A DNA stretch of 64,000 nucleotides from CAWUKT01 sp963923035 (GTDB taxonomy: Bacteria > Bacteroidota > Bacteroidia > J057 > JADKCL01), in contig CAWUKT010000003.1 of assembly GCA_963923035.1 (NCBI GenBank), positions 130,128 to 194,127 of the forward strand, given 5' to 3'. The position numbers and the translations under genes were made by a program. Position 1 is the first letter of the stretch; each line of letters starts with the position of its first letter. This document shows, piece after piece, positions 33,992-43,069 of the stretch. Under the pieces are notes generated by a model, which was not told the origin of the DNA, did no database searches, and was given only the letters and a program-made list of their open reading frames with translations.

Positions 33992-35656
33992 TCAGTCGAT
34001 GAGCGTTGGTTGCTTTAAGTACTCTTTCGGCATGACCATTGTCGTTTGGTCATTGACTTCTTCTTCCGGCGCATTGTTCAGCGTCTCAATGGAGCTTTCC
34101 TGCGGGAAGGCCTGAAGGATATTTTTTGAACTCTTACCAATCTCTTCCAGCCAAGGGCCGGAGTTGAAACCGAGCCAGAACATCAGGATCACCAACGGCA
34201 TCAGCACCGCGATTTCCCGGCCATTCAGATCGGTGAGCTTTTTGTTTTCTTCTTTGTCCAGCGCCCCAAACATGACCCGACGGAACATCCACAGCAGGTA
34301 AACCGCCGCGATGATGACCCCGGTAGCAGCCAGGATCGGCCAAGCATTGGAGACCAGTTGGGAATCGAAAGAGCCCATCAGGACGAGGAATTCACCCACA
34401 AACCCGTTCAGGCCGGGCAGTCCCACGGAGGCCAGCACCGTGATCATGAAGAAGAGGGTGAAGATCGGCACCTGCTTGGCGATGCCCTGGAAGTCCTTGA
34501 TCATCCGGGTGTGGCGGCGGTCATAAATCATCCCTACGATGAGGAAGAGCGCGCCGGTCGCAATCCCGTGGTTCACCATCTGGATCACCGCACCATCCAG
34601 CGCGGCCTGGTTGAAGGAGAAAATCCCCAACACAATAAATCCAAGGTGAGACACCGATGAATAGGCCACCAGTTTCTTGACGTCCTTCTGTACCATTGCC
34701 GCCATGGCCCCGTAAATGATTCCGATCACCGCAAATGCACACATCAACGGTGCGAATTCCAGCGAGGCGTTGGGGAAGAGTGGGAGGCAGAAACGAACGA
34801 GTCCGTAGGTACCCATTTTGAGGAGTACCCCGGCCAAAATCACCGAGCCTGCGGTCGGTGCCTGGGTATGCGCATCGGGCAGCCAGGTATGAAGCGGGAA
34901 CAACGGCACCTTGATCGCGAAGCTGATCGTAAAGGCGGCAAACAACCACTTTTCAGCCCCGGCAAAGGCCCCATCTCGGGCCGCGTTGAGAATTGCATTG
35001 TAATCACTGGTGAAGCTGGCGCCAGCAGCATACGCGGCCGTCTGACCGATGTAGATGATCGCCACGAGCATCAACAGTGAACCCACCAGGGTATAAAGGA
35101 AGAATTTGACCGATGCGTAGAACCTTTCCTTGCCCCCCCAAATCCCGATCAGGAAATACATCGGAATCAGGACCATCTCGAAGAAGATGTAGAACATGAT
35201 CATGTCCAGCGACACGAAAAAGCCCAATACTCCAACTTCCAACACCAGCAACAGGGCATAATAGGCCCGCTCCATCTTGTTGACAGAGCCCCAGGAAAAG
35301 AGGAACGTCACCGGGAAGAGGAAGGTGGTCAAAAGAAGCAGGTAAATGGAAATTCCATCCAGCCCAGTGATGAACTTGATGTCGTATCCGGTGGCACTAT
35401 TGAACCACCACGAACCGCTGTCCGCAGCCAATTGCGGGAAGAAATTGCTGTAGGAACCCGAAAGGTTGCCATCGACCGCGGCATTGGTGAGCGGAGAGGC
35501 GAGGTAATCCTGGTACAGGATGATGGACAGCACGAGGGGGATCAAAGACACGCCGAACGCGATGTACTTCGCCAAGTCCTTTTGCAAAAGGATGATGAGC
35601 AGCACCCCAACCAACGGAAGTGCAATCATCAAATTCATTAGAAGACCTGCGGACAT
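33992..35656 (-). CDS. nuoM: NADH-quinone oxidoreductase subunit M
   Basis: One of the three antiporter-like proton-pumping subunits of complex I. The 554-residue protein has about 14 membrane segments. Conserved features are FFEMVLIPMYFLIGIWGG with the TM5 Glu, FAIKVPLFPLHTWLPDAHTQAPTAGSVILAGVLLKMG with the TM7 Lys and the HTWLPDAH loop, and HLGFIVLGIF. The C-terminal tail of about 50 residues is hydrophilic. No other membrane-arm gene (nuoL, nuoN, nuoK) adjoins it, whereas these normally follow one another; the upstream side is a 346-base non-coding stretch. It may belong to a split complex I operon or be an extra copy. Confidence 0.92.
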   Translation of the reverse strand: MSAGLLMNLMIALPLVGVLLIILLQKDLAKYIAFGVSLIPLVLSIILYQDYLASPLTNAAVDGNLSGSYSNFFPQLAADSGSWWFNSATGYDIKFITGLDGISIYLLLLTTFLFPVTFLFSWGSVNKMERAYYALLLVLEVGVLGFFVSLDMIMFYIFFEMVLIPMYFLIGIWGGKERFYASVKFFLYTLVGSLLMLVAIIYIGQTAAYAAGASFTSDYNAILNAARDGAFAGAEKWLFAAFTISFAIKVPLFPLHTWLPDAHTQAPTAGSVILAGVLLKMGTYGLVRFCLPLFPNASLEFAPLMCAFAVIGIIYGAMAAMVQKDVKKLVAYSSVSHLGFIVLGIFSFNQAALDGAVIQMVNHGIATGALFLIVGMIYDRRHTRMIKDFQGIAKQVPIFTLFFMITVLASVGLPGLNGFVGEFLVLMGSFDSQLVSNAWPILAATGVIIAAVYLLWMFRRVMFGALDKEENKKLTDLNGREIAVLMPLVILMFWLGFNSGPWLEEIGKSSKNILQAFPQESSIETLNNAPEEEVNDQTTMVMPKEYLKQPTLID

Positions 35657-36002
35657 AAGCTCTGAATCTTTTTTTAAGTCAAAATTCGAACGGTCGGCAA
35701 ATTAATCAATGGAATTGGAAAGACGAAATAAAAGAAGCGGGGAATGAAGGAAACTGGGAGACCGAAGAAATGGAGTAAATGGCAGGATGAAAATGGAGGT
35801 AGAAAAAACAGAAACACGGAGCCGGGAAGAATGAAAAACAGGGCAAAACGGTCTTTTCAAACAGGTTTTTGATTTCCCCCCTTCCCCCAACTCCCCCATT
35901 GTGCTTCCCCACATTTTTCCCTTTTACCCAACCTCGTCATGCTCCTCCATCCTGATTTTCGTTAATTGTCGCGACCGAAGTATCAACATTTGAGTATTTC
36001 TC
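35657..36002. other. Intergenic region without a gene
   Basis: The left two thirds are strikingly purine-rich on the + strand (many GGA, GAA and AAA triplets), while the right part is pyrimidine-rich. Two overlapping open frames here are of low complexity and have no supporting features. I see no promoter that I can defend. Confidence 0.5.
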
Positions 36003-37454
36003 ATGAAAGTCATTGCCTTAATGGTAGCCTTTCTGGCATCCACAATTTCCCTCTCAGGTCAGCTGCCCCACCTCGACTGGCCCGGCGAGAGCCAGGGACC
36101 ATCTACCCAATACCCTCAGGAATGGCTTGACGCCCAGTCCCATCTCGCACAGTTTCGGACAGCTTCATCGGCCAAAACCGGCAGCGAGTGCTTTCCGTAC
36201 GTGGTATACGAGTCCATTTTGGATACCGCGACCCAAACCTGGGATACCACCCGCTACCTGGAATATGCCCTCTCGGGAGACGCAATCGTAGGGACTCACT
36301 ACCGGCGTTCCCTCGGTCAATCGGAATGGGAATCCCTCCTTCGTTTCCGAATTTCCACCACCCAATTTCCCTGGGGGAACGCTCCATTGGCATCTCTGAC
36401 CACCGAAACCCTCGAAGAAGAAACCAGCCCCGGCGAATGGGAGCTCTATTTTACCACCCTCATCGGCCAAAACGATTCCGAAGACCTCCTGTACAAATGT
36501 CGACTGGCCATCAACCCCAATACCCATCAATTGGACACCCTGAACGTTTACACCCGGAAAGTGACGCTACGTCCGGATGGCCAGTCAGAAGCAATCTTCG
36601 ACCAGACCAAAGTTTTCTACCCCGCCGGCAACTACCTTCGTACCGACGCCACTGAATTCACCTTTGAATACAACGCTCGGGACACCCTTGTCAAAATCTC
36701 TCGCACCCACTACGTGGACTACCCAAATGTAGATTCACGGACCGAAGCGGAATATTACGGTTGGCAAGACTACTCCAACTTGATTCCTGACTCGGTGTTG
36801 TACCGGTGGAACGACGCTGGAAGCGCAAACTCCCGCCAAACACGGAAATGGATCCATGTCCTCGAACATCCCGATCGGCAGATCAACATCGATACGGTAT
36901 GGACCTTCACCGAAGTCAAAAATTCCTCCGACTCCATCTTTCAATTCCAGTCGGGCCAATTGTCGATTATTGATTCTACCCGAATCGTAAACGCCTATGG
37001 ATTCCAACGGTACGACTCCATTTGCTATGATCCCCAGTCTGGTCCCCTTTTAGACAAATATGTCCTGGCCACCACGTGGGAATGGCACGACAACCAATGT
37101 GTCCTGACGCGGACCCGCAGGTCCGAAACAACGGACTTTGAAGGGCCCCGATCCAGCTTCACCCGAGCTGAATGGGCCTATGGCCCCCCCGCTCCTCCTT
37201 CGCCTCCAGGAGCTTCCTTCCGCATCACCCCCAATCCCTCTTTCGGCGAATTCGACCTGTATTTCCAAAATTTGCATGGTCCGGTCGAAGCCAGCATTTA
37301 CGATCCCACGGGCAAATTGGCCCTCCAACGCCAGTGGCTCCTGGTGGAAGATCTTGAAATCCATCCCTTGTCCCTTCCAATTGCCAATGGTGTTTATCTG
37401 CTTCGGGTGGTCAGTGGAGATTTCAATGACGTTCAGCGGTTGTTGGTGCGGTGA
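36003..37454 (+). CDS. T9SS-sorted protein of unknown function
   Basis: A 483-residue secreted protein with a signal peptide (residues 1-19, SLSGQ) and a T9SS type A sorting tail (about 400-483: RITPNPSFGEFDLYF, ASIYDPTGKLALQRQ, LPIANGVYLLRVVSG). The body is rich in Thr, Tyr and Trp and in short repeats such as YxxW(D/Q)xxxN. Beta-strand-like runs including YEFTFEYNARDTLVKI suggest propeller-like or RHS/YD-type segments, as seen in many Bacteroidota surface proteins that describe themselves with Y-x-Y-D/N-x-x-x-x-L motifs. No catalytic motif is visible. It is the only gene on its strand in this stretch. Confidence 0.8.
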   Translation: MKVIALMVAFLASTISLSGQLPHLDWPGESQGPSTQYPQEWLDAQSHLAQFRTASSAKTGSECFPYVVYESILDTATQTWDTTRYLEYALSGDAIVGTHYRRSLGQSEWESLLRFRISTTQFPWGNAPLASLTTETLEEETSPGEWELYFTTLIGQNDSEDLLYKCRLAINPNTHQLDTLNVYTRKVTLRPDGQSEAIFDQTKVFYPAGNYLRTDATEFTFEYNARDTLVKISRTHYVDYPNVDSRTEAEYYGWQDYSNLIPDSVLYRWNDAGSANSRQTRKWIHVLEHPDRQINIDTVWTFTEVKNSSDSIFQFQSGQLSIIDSTRIVNAYGFQRYDSICYDPQSGPLLDKYVLATTWEWHDNQCVLTRTRRSETTDFEGPRSSFTRAEWAYGPPAPPSPPGASFRITPNPSFGEFDLYFQNLHGPVEASIYDPTGKLALQRQWLLVEDLEIHPLSLPIANGVYLLRVVSGDFNDVQRLLVR

Positions 37455-37565
37455 ACCATTCAAGATTTGATGCGGCCCGCAATGGGATGAAAGCGTGGTA
37501 GCTGAGATCGGGGCAAGCAATTAAAAGTTCCTTATTTAAAGACTCATTTCCCCCCACCCCAAACC

Positions 37566-37597
37566 AAAAAACCGCACCTCCCCGAAGGAAGGCGCGG
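37566..37597 (-). terminator. Terminator of the Fn3-like T9SS gene
   Basis: On the minus strand CCGCGCCTTCC pairs with GGGAGGTGCGG around a TTCG tetraloop (with G-T pairs), followed by TTTTTT. It lies 25 bases after the stop codon. Confidence 0.8.
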
Positions 37598-37622
37598 CCA
37601 TAACAATTTCAAACGCTGTTTC

Positions 37623-39131
37623 TTACTGCTTCACGATCCGACCGCTGAGGGTCTCTTCGCCGGCTTGAACCGTGTAGAAGAGGATGCCCGTCGGCAACTC
37701 CTGGCCGTCGATGGCGACACGCTGGAGACCGGCGCCGTAGGTACCTACGTGACGGTAAATCTCGCGGCCCATCATGTCGTGAAGGACCACGGTGACTTCT
37801 TCAGCCGCGTTGAGGGCGAATTCGAGGTTCACTTCCTGGCGGAAGGGATTCGGGAAGACATTCACCTGGGTCTGGTTGAAGGCAGCCATCTTCTTGACGG
37901 CACCGCCACCACCACCTACGAGGCAATCGCCGCCCGTGGTGAAGTTCACTTCGCAGAATTTACCATAGATGCCGTCGCATTCGATGGAGATCCGAACCGT
38001 GTACTCGGTGCAAGGATCGAGGTTCTGGAAGGGAATGAAGTTCTGGCCTACATTCACATAGTTTATGATCCACTGCATCGTGGTGTGGTTGTAGATCTCG
38101 TACTTGATGGAGTACGTACCGAACTTCTGACAATCTTCGAAGCCCGTCCACTGGACGAAGGCGATGTTTTCACCTACATAAGGTACAGTCACACCGTCGC
38201 AAGGAATGACCTCACAACCGATGGTATTGAAGGAACCATCACAGGTGATTTCCTGGCCATTGCACTTGATGGTAATCTCGTATTGGTAAACCGTGCAGGC
38301 GGTCAGGCCAATCAGGTTGTAGATGCTACCCGCAGAAGTCAGGCCGGTCAGGGTGACCCAGTTACCACCCGCTTCCCGGTACCGGAGATCGAAACCGAGG
38401 ACGCCACCGTCGCGGCAGTCGTCAAAGCCATTGAGGACAATGTCAGCGGAGGTCTCGCCAATATTGGTGACCGTGATGCCACTGCAAGTGCCACACAGCG
38501 TGGTGAAGGTACCCGTGCAGACCGTCGTGGGCAGGCCGCCACAGTTCAGGTAGATTTCGTATTCGTATTCGGTGCAGGCGTCGAGACCCGTCAGCGGAAT
38601 GGTACCGGTGGAGATGCCAGACGTGTAACCGGCAGGCCAGGGATCGCTGGTCTTGCGGAGGCGGTAGTGGTACACAAACTCACCGGAGGTGGGATCGGCA
38701 CATGCCGTCTGGTTCGTGACGATAAGGTCTGCCGTGGTCGTGGTGACATTGGCGATGTTGACGTCGTTGCAATCGAGTTCCGGACAACCCTCGGTGCGGA
38801 AGGTGTCGATACATTCGCCGATCTGGGTGCCATCACAAAGTACCCGGACGCGTACTTCGTACTCGGTGCAGGCTGTCAGGCCGAAGAAAGCAAATGAGGT
38901 GGGGTTGCTAAAGGGCGAATAAAAGGGGTTGACCGATTGCCAGAAGCCTCCGGAGGCCGGACGGAAATCGATGTCGTAAGAAATGGTACCGGCGCAGCCG
39001 GTGGTCGTGGGGAGCCAAAGGAACAAGGCAGTTTCCTTCGCATCCCGGAGTTCATACGTGGAGCAGTCCACTTGCGCGAAGCTGGTCATGAAAAAACCGA
39101 GCATCAACGCCAAAGCAAAAAACTTTTTCAT
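37623..39131 (-). CDS. T9SS-sorted protein with Fn3-like repeats
   Basis: A 502-residue secreted protein with a signal peptide (MKKFFALALMLGFFMTSFAQ). The body is about four repeats of 90-100 residues, each with LTACTEYEVRVRVLCDGT or a close variant (LDACTEYEYEIYLNCGG, LTACTVYQYEITIKCNG, LDPCTEYTVRISIECDG). This is the pattern of fibronectin type III domains with an internal disulfide. The last 80 residues form a T9SS sorting domain (NVFPNPFRQEVNLEF, LPTGILFYTVQAGEETLSGRI). It is probably a cell-surface or secreted binding protein; no enzyme domain is present. Confidence 0.88.
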   Translation of the reverse strand: MKKFFALALMLGFFMTSFAQVDCSTYELRDAKETALFLWLPTTTGCAGTISYDIDFRPASGGFWQSVNPFYSPFSNPTSFAFFGLTACTEYEVRVRVLCDGTQIGECIDTFRTEGCPELDCNDVNIANVTTTTADLIVTNQTACADPTSGEFVYHYRLRKTSDPWPAGYTSGISTGTIPLTGLDACTEYEYEIYLNCGGLPTTVCTGTFTTLCGTCSGITVTNIGETSADIVLNGFDDCRDGGVLGFDLRYREAGGNWVTLTGLTSAGSIYNLIGLTACTVYQYEITIKCNGQEITCDGSFNTIGCEVIPCDGVTVPYVGENIAFVQWTGFEDCQKFGTYSIKYEIYNHTTMQWIINYVNVGQNFIPFQNLDPCTEYTVRISIECDGIYGKFCEVNFTTGGDCLVGGGGGAVKKMAAFNQTQVNVFPNPFRQEVNLEFALNAAEEVTVVLHDMMGREIYRHVGTYGAGLQRVAIDGQELPTGILFYTVQAGEETLSGRIVKQ

Positions 39132-39540
39132 TGGGTATCAATTAAAGTTCGCGGCCTTAAGGGCCTATAAATCAGCTGTTGCATCCCACACGGATGATCG
39201 AACTGAAAAAAAGAATGTTTGATTACAATGATTTTGATTCCCAATACGTAGTCAGCGACGAAGTTGGGAATTTTATCTGGCATTCCCCACGCTTCGTCGA
39301 AGAAAAATCGAGATTCAGTAGAAAGGGGGAGGAGGGAAAATGCACCGGGGAGAAGGGAGAAAAAGGGGGAATAAAGAACCAAGCAATCCAGACCAATTTT
39401 CGGTAATGCAAGAAGGTGGGGAACAAACACTTCTGACCAATTACCGTCCTCGTTTCTCCAATCAATCCTTTCCGCATTAAATCAATTTCCACATCCAATA
39501 TTCCCTTATCTTTGCGCCCAAATTCATTGCAAGAAAGAAT
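39132..39540. other. Divergent intergenic region
   Basis: About 400 bases between the Fn3-like T9SS gene and the sulfotransferase gene. No gene is apparent. The right end holds a TATCTTTG box at 39507-39514; the rest has no structure I can name. Confidence 0.5.
39507..39514 (+). promoter_or_regulatory. -7 box of the sulfotransferase gene
   Basis: TATCTTTG matches the Bacteroidota -7 consensus and is followed by CGCCC, as at other starts in this window. A TTTC at 39486-39489 is a weak -33 partner with a 17-base spacer. The ATG follows after 26 bases. Confidence 0.4.
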
Positions 39541-40314
39541 ATGAGCAACGAGAAATTGACCTTGGGCGGTGTCGTATGGTGGCCCCACAGTGGTGGCCGC
39601 TGGTTGTGCCGGAGCATTTTGAAAAAGCACAGCCTGATCCACGAAACAGCATTTACCCATCCCTGGCTGTTTTATTCCACCGACATGACCCTCGACCTGG
39701 ACATCACCGCCCAGGTCCACAAGGCCCGCTCCCTCCCCGAGTTACGCCTCCACCTCAATGCCCTCAAGGCCAGTACCGACCACGGTCGGCGGGAAGGACT
39801 GCGGAAGTATTTCGATACCATCCGCGAGACCTACACCGAATACGACGGTGACTTTACCCATATCATGGGCGAAATGTGCCTCGGTTCCCCCATTCCCCGC
39901 CACATCGACCTGGAGTCCCTCTACGCGGCCTGCCCGGACTTCCGACTCGTCCACCTCGTCCGTTCTCCGCTCGAATCCTTCCAGTCATTTGCCATCCGCC
40001 ACGAACTGGACAGCAACCCCGTCCGGGTCGCCGGCTCCTGGCTCTCCCTCAACGCTCAAATCCGTCATTTCTTCACGCTCCACCCCGAATTTGCCGACCA
40101 GGTCCACCTCGTCCTGTACGAAGACCTCCTCGCCGATCCCAAGACCCACGTCGCCAAAATCTGCGAATTCCTCGGTCTGCCCTTCGAAGAAGACATGATC
40201 GCCCACCTCGACGAACGCTGGGGACGTTCCACCAAACCCAAAACCCCCGAAGAATACCAAACCATCATGCGCCAGGTGGCCCGGACCGAACTCGATGTCT
40301 ACGGCTACGAATAA
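39541..40314 (+). CDS. PAPS-dependent sulfotransferase-like protein
   Basis: A 257-residue cytosolic sulfotransferase-fold protein that would transfer sulfate from PAPS to an unknown acceptor. The 5'-phosphosulfate loop is WPHSGGRWLCRSIL (residues 14-27), and the 3'-phosphate site LVHLVRSPLESFQSFA (about 137-152) has the Arg and Ser expected there. The C-terminal part contains LVLYEDLLADPKTHVAKICEFLGLPFEEDM, typical of the family. It is followed after nine bases by the gene at 40324 on the same strand. The acceptor may be a carbohydrate, lipid or peptide. Confidence 0.85.
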   Translation: MSNEKLTLGGVVWWPHSGGRWLCRSILKKHSLIHETAFTHPWLFYSTDMTLDLDITAQVHKARSLPELRLHLNALKASTDHGRREGLRKYFDTIRETYTEYDGDFTHIMGEMCLGSPIPRHIDLESLYAACPDFRLVHLVRSPLESFQSFAIRHELDSNPVRVAGSWLSLNAQIRHFFTLHPEFADQVHLVLYEDLLADPKTHVAKICEFLGLPFEEDMIAHLDERWGRSTKPKTPEEYQTIMRQVARTELDVYGYE

Positions 40315-40323
40315 ATTGCCCCT

Positions 40324-41367
40324 ATGCTGACTCACATTCCTCCTCAAACGCTGCGGGAACTGTTTGCCACCGCCAAATCTTTCTACCACGCCAAGCCCTG
40401 GGAAACCCTGGCCGATGTCGACACCTTCGGAATCGTGAACCCGGCCAGCGGGCAGAAGTGCTACGCTTCGGTCATGGGACAAGGCGGAAATTTCTACGGC
40501 CTGGCGCTCTACCTGGGCAAAACCGGCTACAAGAGCCTCCTCATGCTCCAGATCGAAGAAGAAGGCGAGCAAGCGGGCGATCCGGAAGAAGCCCTGTACG
40601 AGCAGAATTGCATCATGGCGTCCTTCGAGGCGCCCGATGAAATGGACCCGGAGGACAAGGCCCTGATTGAGGCTCTTTCCATTGACGTCAGCGGCATGGA
40701 TCGGTGGCCGGCATTTCGGTCCTACCGTCCCGGCCAGATGCCCTGGGTCATCGACGAAGCGGAAGCGAAATTGATGATCGAAGCCCTTCCCCTCGTGCCC
40801 CAAGCCGTGCGGGAAGTGATGAAAGCGTATGAAGATGGGGACAATTTCCTCGTTCCCGGCGAGGACCATACCGGGAAGATGCGCTTTTTCGAACAGGGGG
40901 AAGTGGGAGAATGGGAAACCAAATGGCTGGAGCCGGATACCACGGTCAGCTTTTCCCCGATGCAGTTCAAGGTGAGTCCGGAAGTCCTGAAGGAAGCCAA
41001 GGCCATCCCGCTGAGCGATGATTTTTGGTTGATCGAGCAGTTTTTCCTGCGCGAGCCCGTCATGGACGAAAGCATGGACCGGCCGTATTTTCCGAAGGCC
41101 TTTGTGATGCTGGACCTGCAAACGCAGGTCTTACGCGGGTTGGACGCCGTCCATCCCCTCCGCATCGAAGAAGAAGGCGCTGGCACCTTGGTGAAGATGT
41201 TCGCTGCCCATGAGGTCATTCCCCGTCAACTCGTCGTCTCCAACAAGCACAACTATTCCCTGCTGCGGCCACTGACCAAAGCCTTGGATATCGAATTGCA
41301 CCTGGATGAAGAATTCGATGTGATTGCCGACATCAAAGCAGCTTTGTACGAACAAATGGAAGGGTAA
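40324..41367 (+). CDS. Conserved protein of unknown function (DUF6930/DUF7309-like)
   Basis: A 347-residue acidic soluble protein with no signal peptide or membrane segment. The N-terminal half (FYHAKPWETLADVDTFGIVNPASG, then YASVMGQGGNFYGLALYLG) and the middle RWPAFRSYRPGQMPWVIDEAEAKLMIEAL resemble proteins annotated as DUF7309/DUF6930, which are uncharacterised. The C-terminal part is an alpha/beta region (PRQLVVSNKHNYSLLRPLTKAL). It follows the sulfotransferase gene after nine bases, so co-transcription is likely; a functional link is not shown. Confidence 0.65.
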   Translation: MLTHIPPQTLRELFATAKSFYHAKPWETLADVDTFGIVNPASGQKCYASVMGQGGNFYGLALYLGKTGYKSLLMLQIEEEGEQAGDPEEALYEQNCIMASFEAPDEMDPEDKALIEALSIDVSGMDRWPAFRSYRPGQMPWVIDEAEAKLMIEALPLVPQAVREVMKAYEDGDNFLVPGEDHTGKMRFFEQGEVGEWETKWLEPDTTVSFSPMQFKVSPEVLKEAKAIPLSDDFWLIEQFFLREPVMDESMDRPYFPKAFVMLDLQTQVLRGLDAVHPLRIEEEGAGTLVKMFAAHEVIPRQLVVSNKHNYSLLRPLTKALDIELHLDEEFDVIADIKAALYEQMEG

Positions 41368-41373
41368 TCCGCC

Positions 41374-41874
41374 TCAGGGAGCGGGGACAGGAGTGGTTGG
41401 CGCGGGCATGACCCGACCAGTCAGCCGCAGGGTTTCCAAGGGAAGCTGCTCTCCATTGATAAATACCGGAAACATTTTCTCGTGGGTGGTCGGCACTTCT
41501 TTGGCCTGGCCCTCCGTCGCAAACTTGACCGTGATCTCACTGATCTGGCCGGGGTTCACCTTTTTCGGGTAATCGACCGACAGGCAGTAGCAGGACTTGG
41601 CCACATTGTCAATGGTCACGGAGCGCTCCGAGACATTCTTAAAGGGGTACTTGGCGATGACCGTATCCCCGGCGACCACCGGCTGGAATTCCATGATGAA
41701 ATACGAAAACTGAATATCGCCCGTCTGGCCTGGAATCAACTGGATATCGTTCTTGGGGGGCGGAGGCGGCGTATCCCCGGACGAATTTCCAGCATTGTCA
41801 TTGGCACAGCCGGCCAGGAACAGAAGCCCAAGGACAGCAACGGGAACCAAAAGAAGACGTTTCACCATGATCAT
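41374..41874 (-). CDS. DUF1573 lipoprotein
   Basis: A 166-residue lipoprotein with a lipobox LAGC (Cys 23) and a Ser/Gly/Pro-rich linker. The domain reads FSYFIMEFQPVVAGDTVIAKYPFKNVSERSVTIDNVAKSCYCLSVDYP and then VNPGQISEITVKFATEG, the immunoglobulin-like DUF1573 (ASPM-SPD-2-Hydin-like) fold. A CxC within SCYC replaces the common SCGC. It would face the periplasm or the outer surface. The start could be the ATG at 41866-41868, two codons later. The gene is convergent with the gene at 40324, six bases away. Confidence 0.85.
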   Translation of the reverse strand: MIMVKRLLLVPVAVLGLLFLAGCANDNAGNSSGDTPPPPPKNDIQLIPGQTGDIQFSYFIMEFQPVVAGDTVIAKYPFKNVSERSVTIDNVAKSCYCLSVDYPKKVNPGQISEITVKFATEGQAKEVPTTHEKMFPVFINGEQLPLETLRLTGRVMPAPTTPVPAP

Positions 41875-42106
41875 AATTTAAATTGGAGTGGAAATTTAGC
41901 TGATTTGGGGCGCTTCTTCAATAAATTTTATCGGAGAAGGAGGAGTGGAGGGAAAACAGGGAAAAAATGGGGGCGGGCTTTGTCGTTTGCCCTACTTGGA
42001 AGATGGAAAATGGCGCATACAGTTCTTCTTGTCCATTTTGGGATTATATTGCACCATTCCCCGAATCTGTTTAGCTTTATGCTTCCCAAAAAACCATAAT
42101 TCAAAG

Positions 42107-42895
42107 ATGAGGACTACGCTTTCTTTTGTACTTGCCCTGTTCACTGTTGCTACCATCTTTGTGGGGTGCAAGGAAAAACCGGTCACCACTCCTGAGGATC
42201 TGGCGGCCCCCGAAATATTCATGACCTCTCCCGCCGCAGTGGCGCCCGGTCAATTCAACAACATCGCGAATACCGACAGTTTTGCCGTTGACATCCGCTT
42301 CGAAGACGATATCGAACTCGCCCGTTGGGACCTCGAAATCCGTCGTCGGGAAGATGAGTACTTCAACAACAAGACCGATTCCGATGCGTGGACCCTCTTC
42401 CTGAATGGCGACTTGAGCGGTACCGTTGATGCCATCAACTTTTTCATCACCGTTCCCTTTGACCCGCTCGCCGGACCTTATGAATTCAAAATCAAGGTTA
42501 CGGATGCGGCTGGAAAAACGGCTACCCAATCGACCTTCCTCTTCATCACGAACAGCGAAGACCTGATGGCGCCGATGATTCGGTTCGTCCAGCCCGACAC
42601 CAATACCATCGATACCTTCCTGATCGGCAATGACCTCCCGATGCGCGTCAATGTCAGTGACGGCAACCAGATCGTCGATGTCTTTGCCCGCGTCCGTGAC
42701 GCGTTCACCAACGAAGTCCTGCCCAACAGCGAAATCCAGGTTGATACCCTCTTCCTGTTCGCTTACCAGCTGGATACCTTCTACACCATCCCCGCCGGCG
42801 TTGTCCCCGGCAAGTACAAGGTAGAAGTCTACGCCAACGACCAGGTCGGTAACTACGGCTACAACCTCGACACCATCTATATCAAGCCGAACTGA
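42107..42895 (+). CDS. DUF4625-type lipoprotein
   Basis: A 262-residue lipoprotein: MRTTLSFVLALFTVATIFVGC gives the lipidated Cys at residue 21. The body has two Ig-like stretches: DLAAPEIFMTSPAAVAPGQFNN followed by DSFAVDIRFEDDIELARWDLEIR, and later LMAPMIRFVQPDTNTIDTFLIG with LPMRVNVSDGNQIVDVFARV. This pattern, repeated invocation of a P-x-I-x-x-x-x-P start and a DxxxLxxxxxxI strand, matches DUF4625. Function is unknown. I chose the ATG at 42107 because the upstream in-frame ATG adds 54 residues without a signal. A good terminator lies 40 bases downstream. Confidence 0.8.
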   Translation: MRTTLSFVLALFTVATIFVGCKEKPVTTPEDLAAPEIFMTSPAAVAPGQFNNIANTDSFAVDIRFEDDIELARWDLEIRRREDEYFNNKTDSDAWTLFLNGDLSGTVDAINFFITVPFDPLAGPYEFKIKVTDAAGKTATQSTFLFITNSEDLMAPMIRFVQPDTNTIDTFLIGNDLPMRVNVSDGNQIVDVFARVRDAFTNEVLPNSEIQVDTLFLFAYQLDTFYTIPAGVVPGKYKVEVYANDQVGNYGYNLDTIYIKPN

Positions 42896-42934
42896 TCGGC
42901 TGATCAAAATACACTGCGCCTACGCGCAACCCAG

Positions 42935-42969
42935 ATGTGACCCTTCCGCCCGAAGGGTCACATTTTTTT
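42935..42969 (+). terminator. Terminator after the DUF4625 lipoprotein gene
   Basis: ATGTGACCCTTC and GAAGGGTCACAT form a 12-bp stem followed by seven T. This is a strong rho-independent terminator. Confidence 0.88.
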
Positions 42970-43069
42970 CACCCCAATGTGACCGATATCACCAAAAATC
43001 AGGTCCGAATGTCACCTTGCTCCCACAACTCATTTTGAGGGCCCAAACTCCATTTCGTAAATTGTTCCC

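Noticed and set aside
35702..35914. Two overlapping small frames before the T9SS gene at 36003
   Set aside because: They arise from a purine/pyrimidine-biased stretch and have no signal peptide or known domain.
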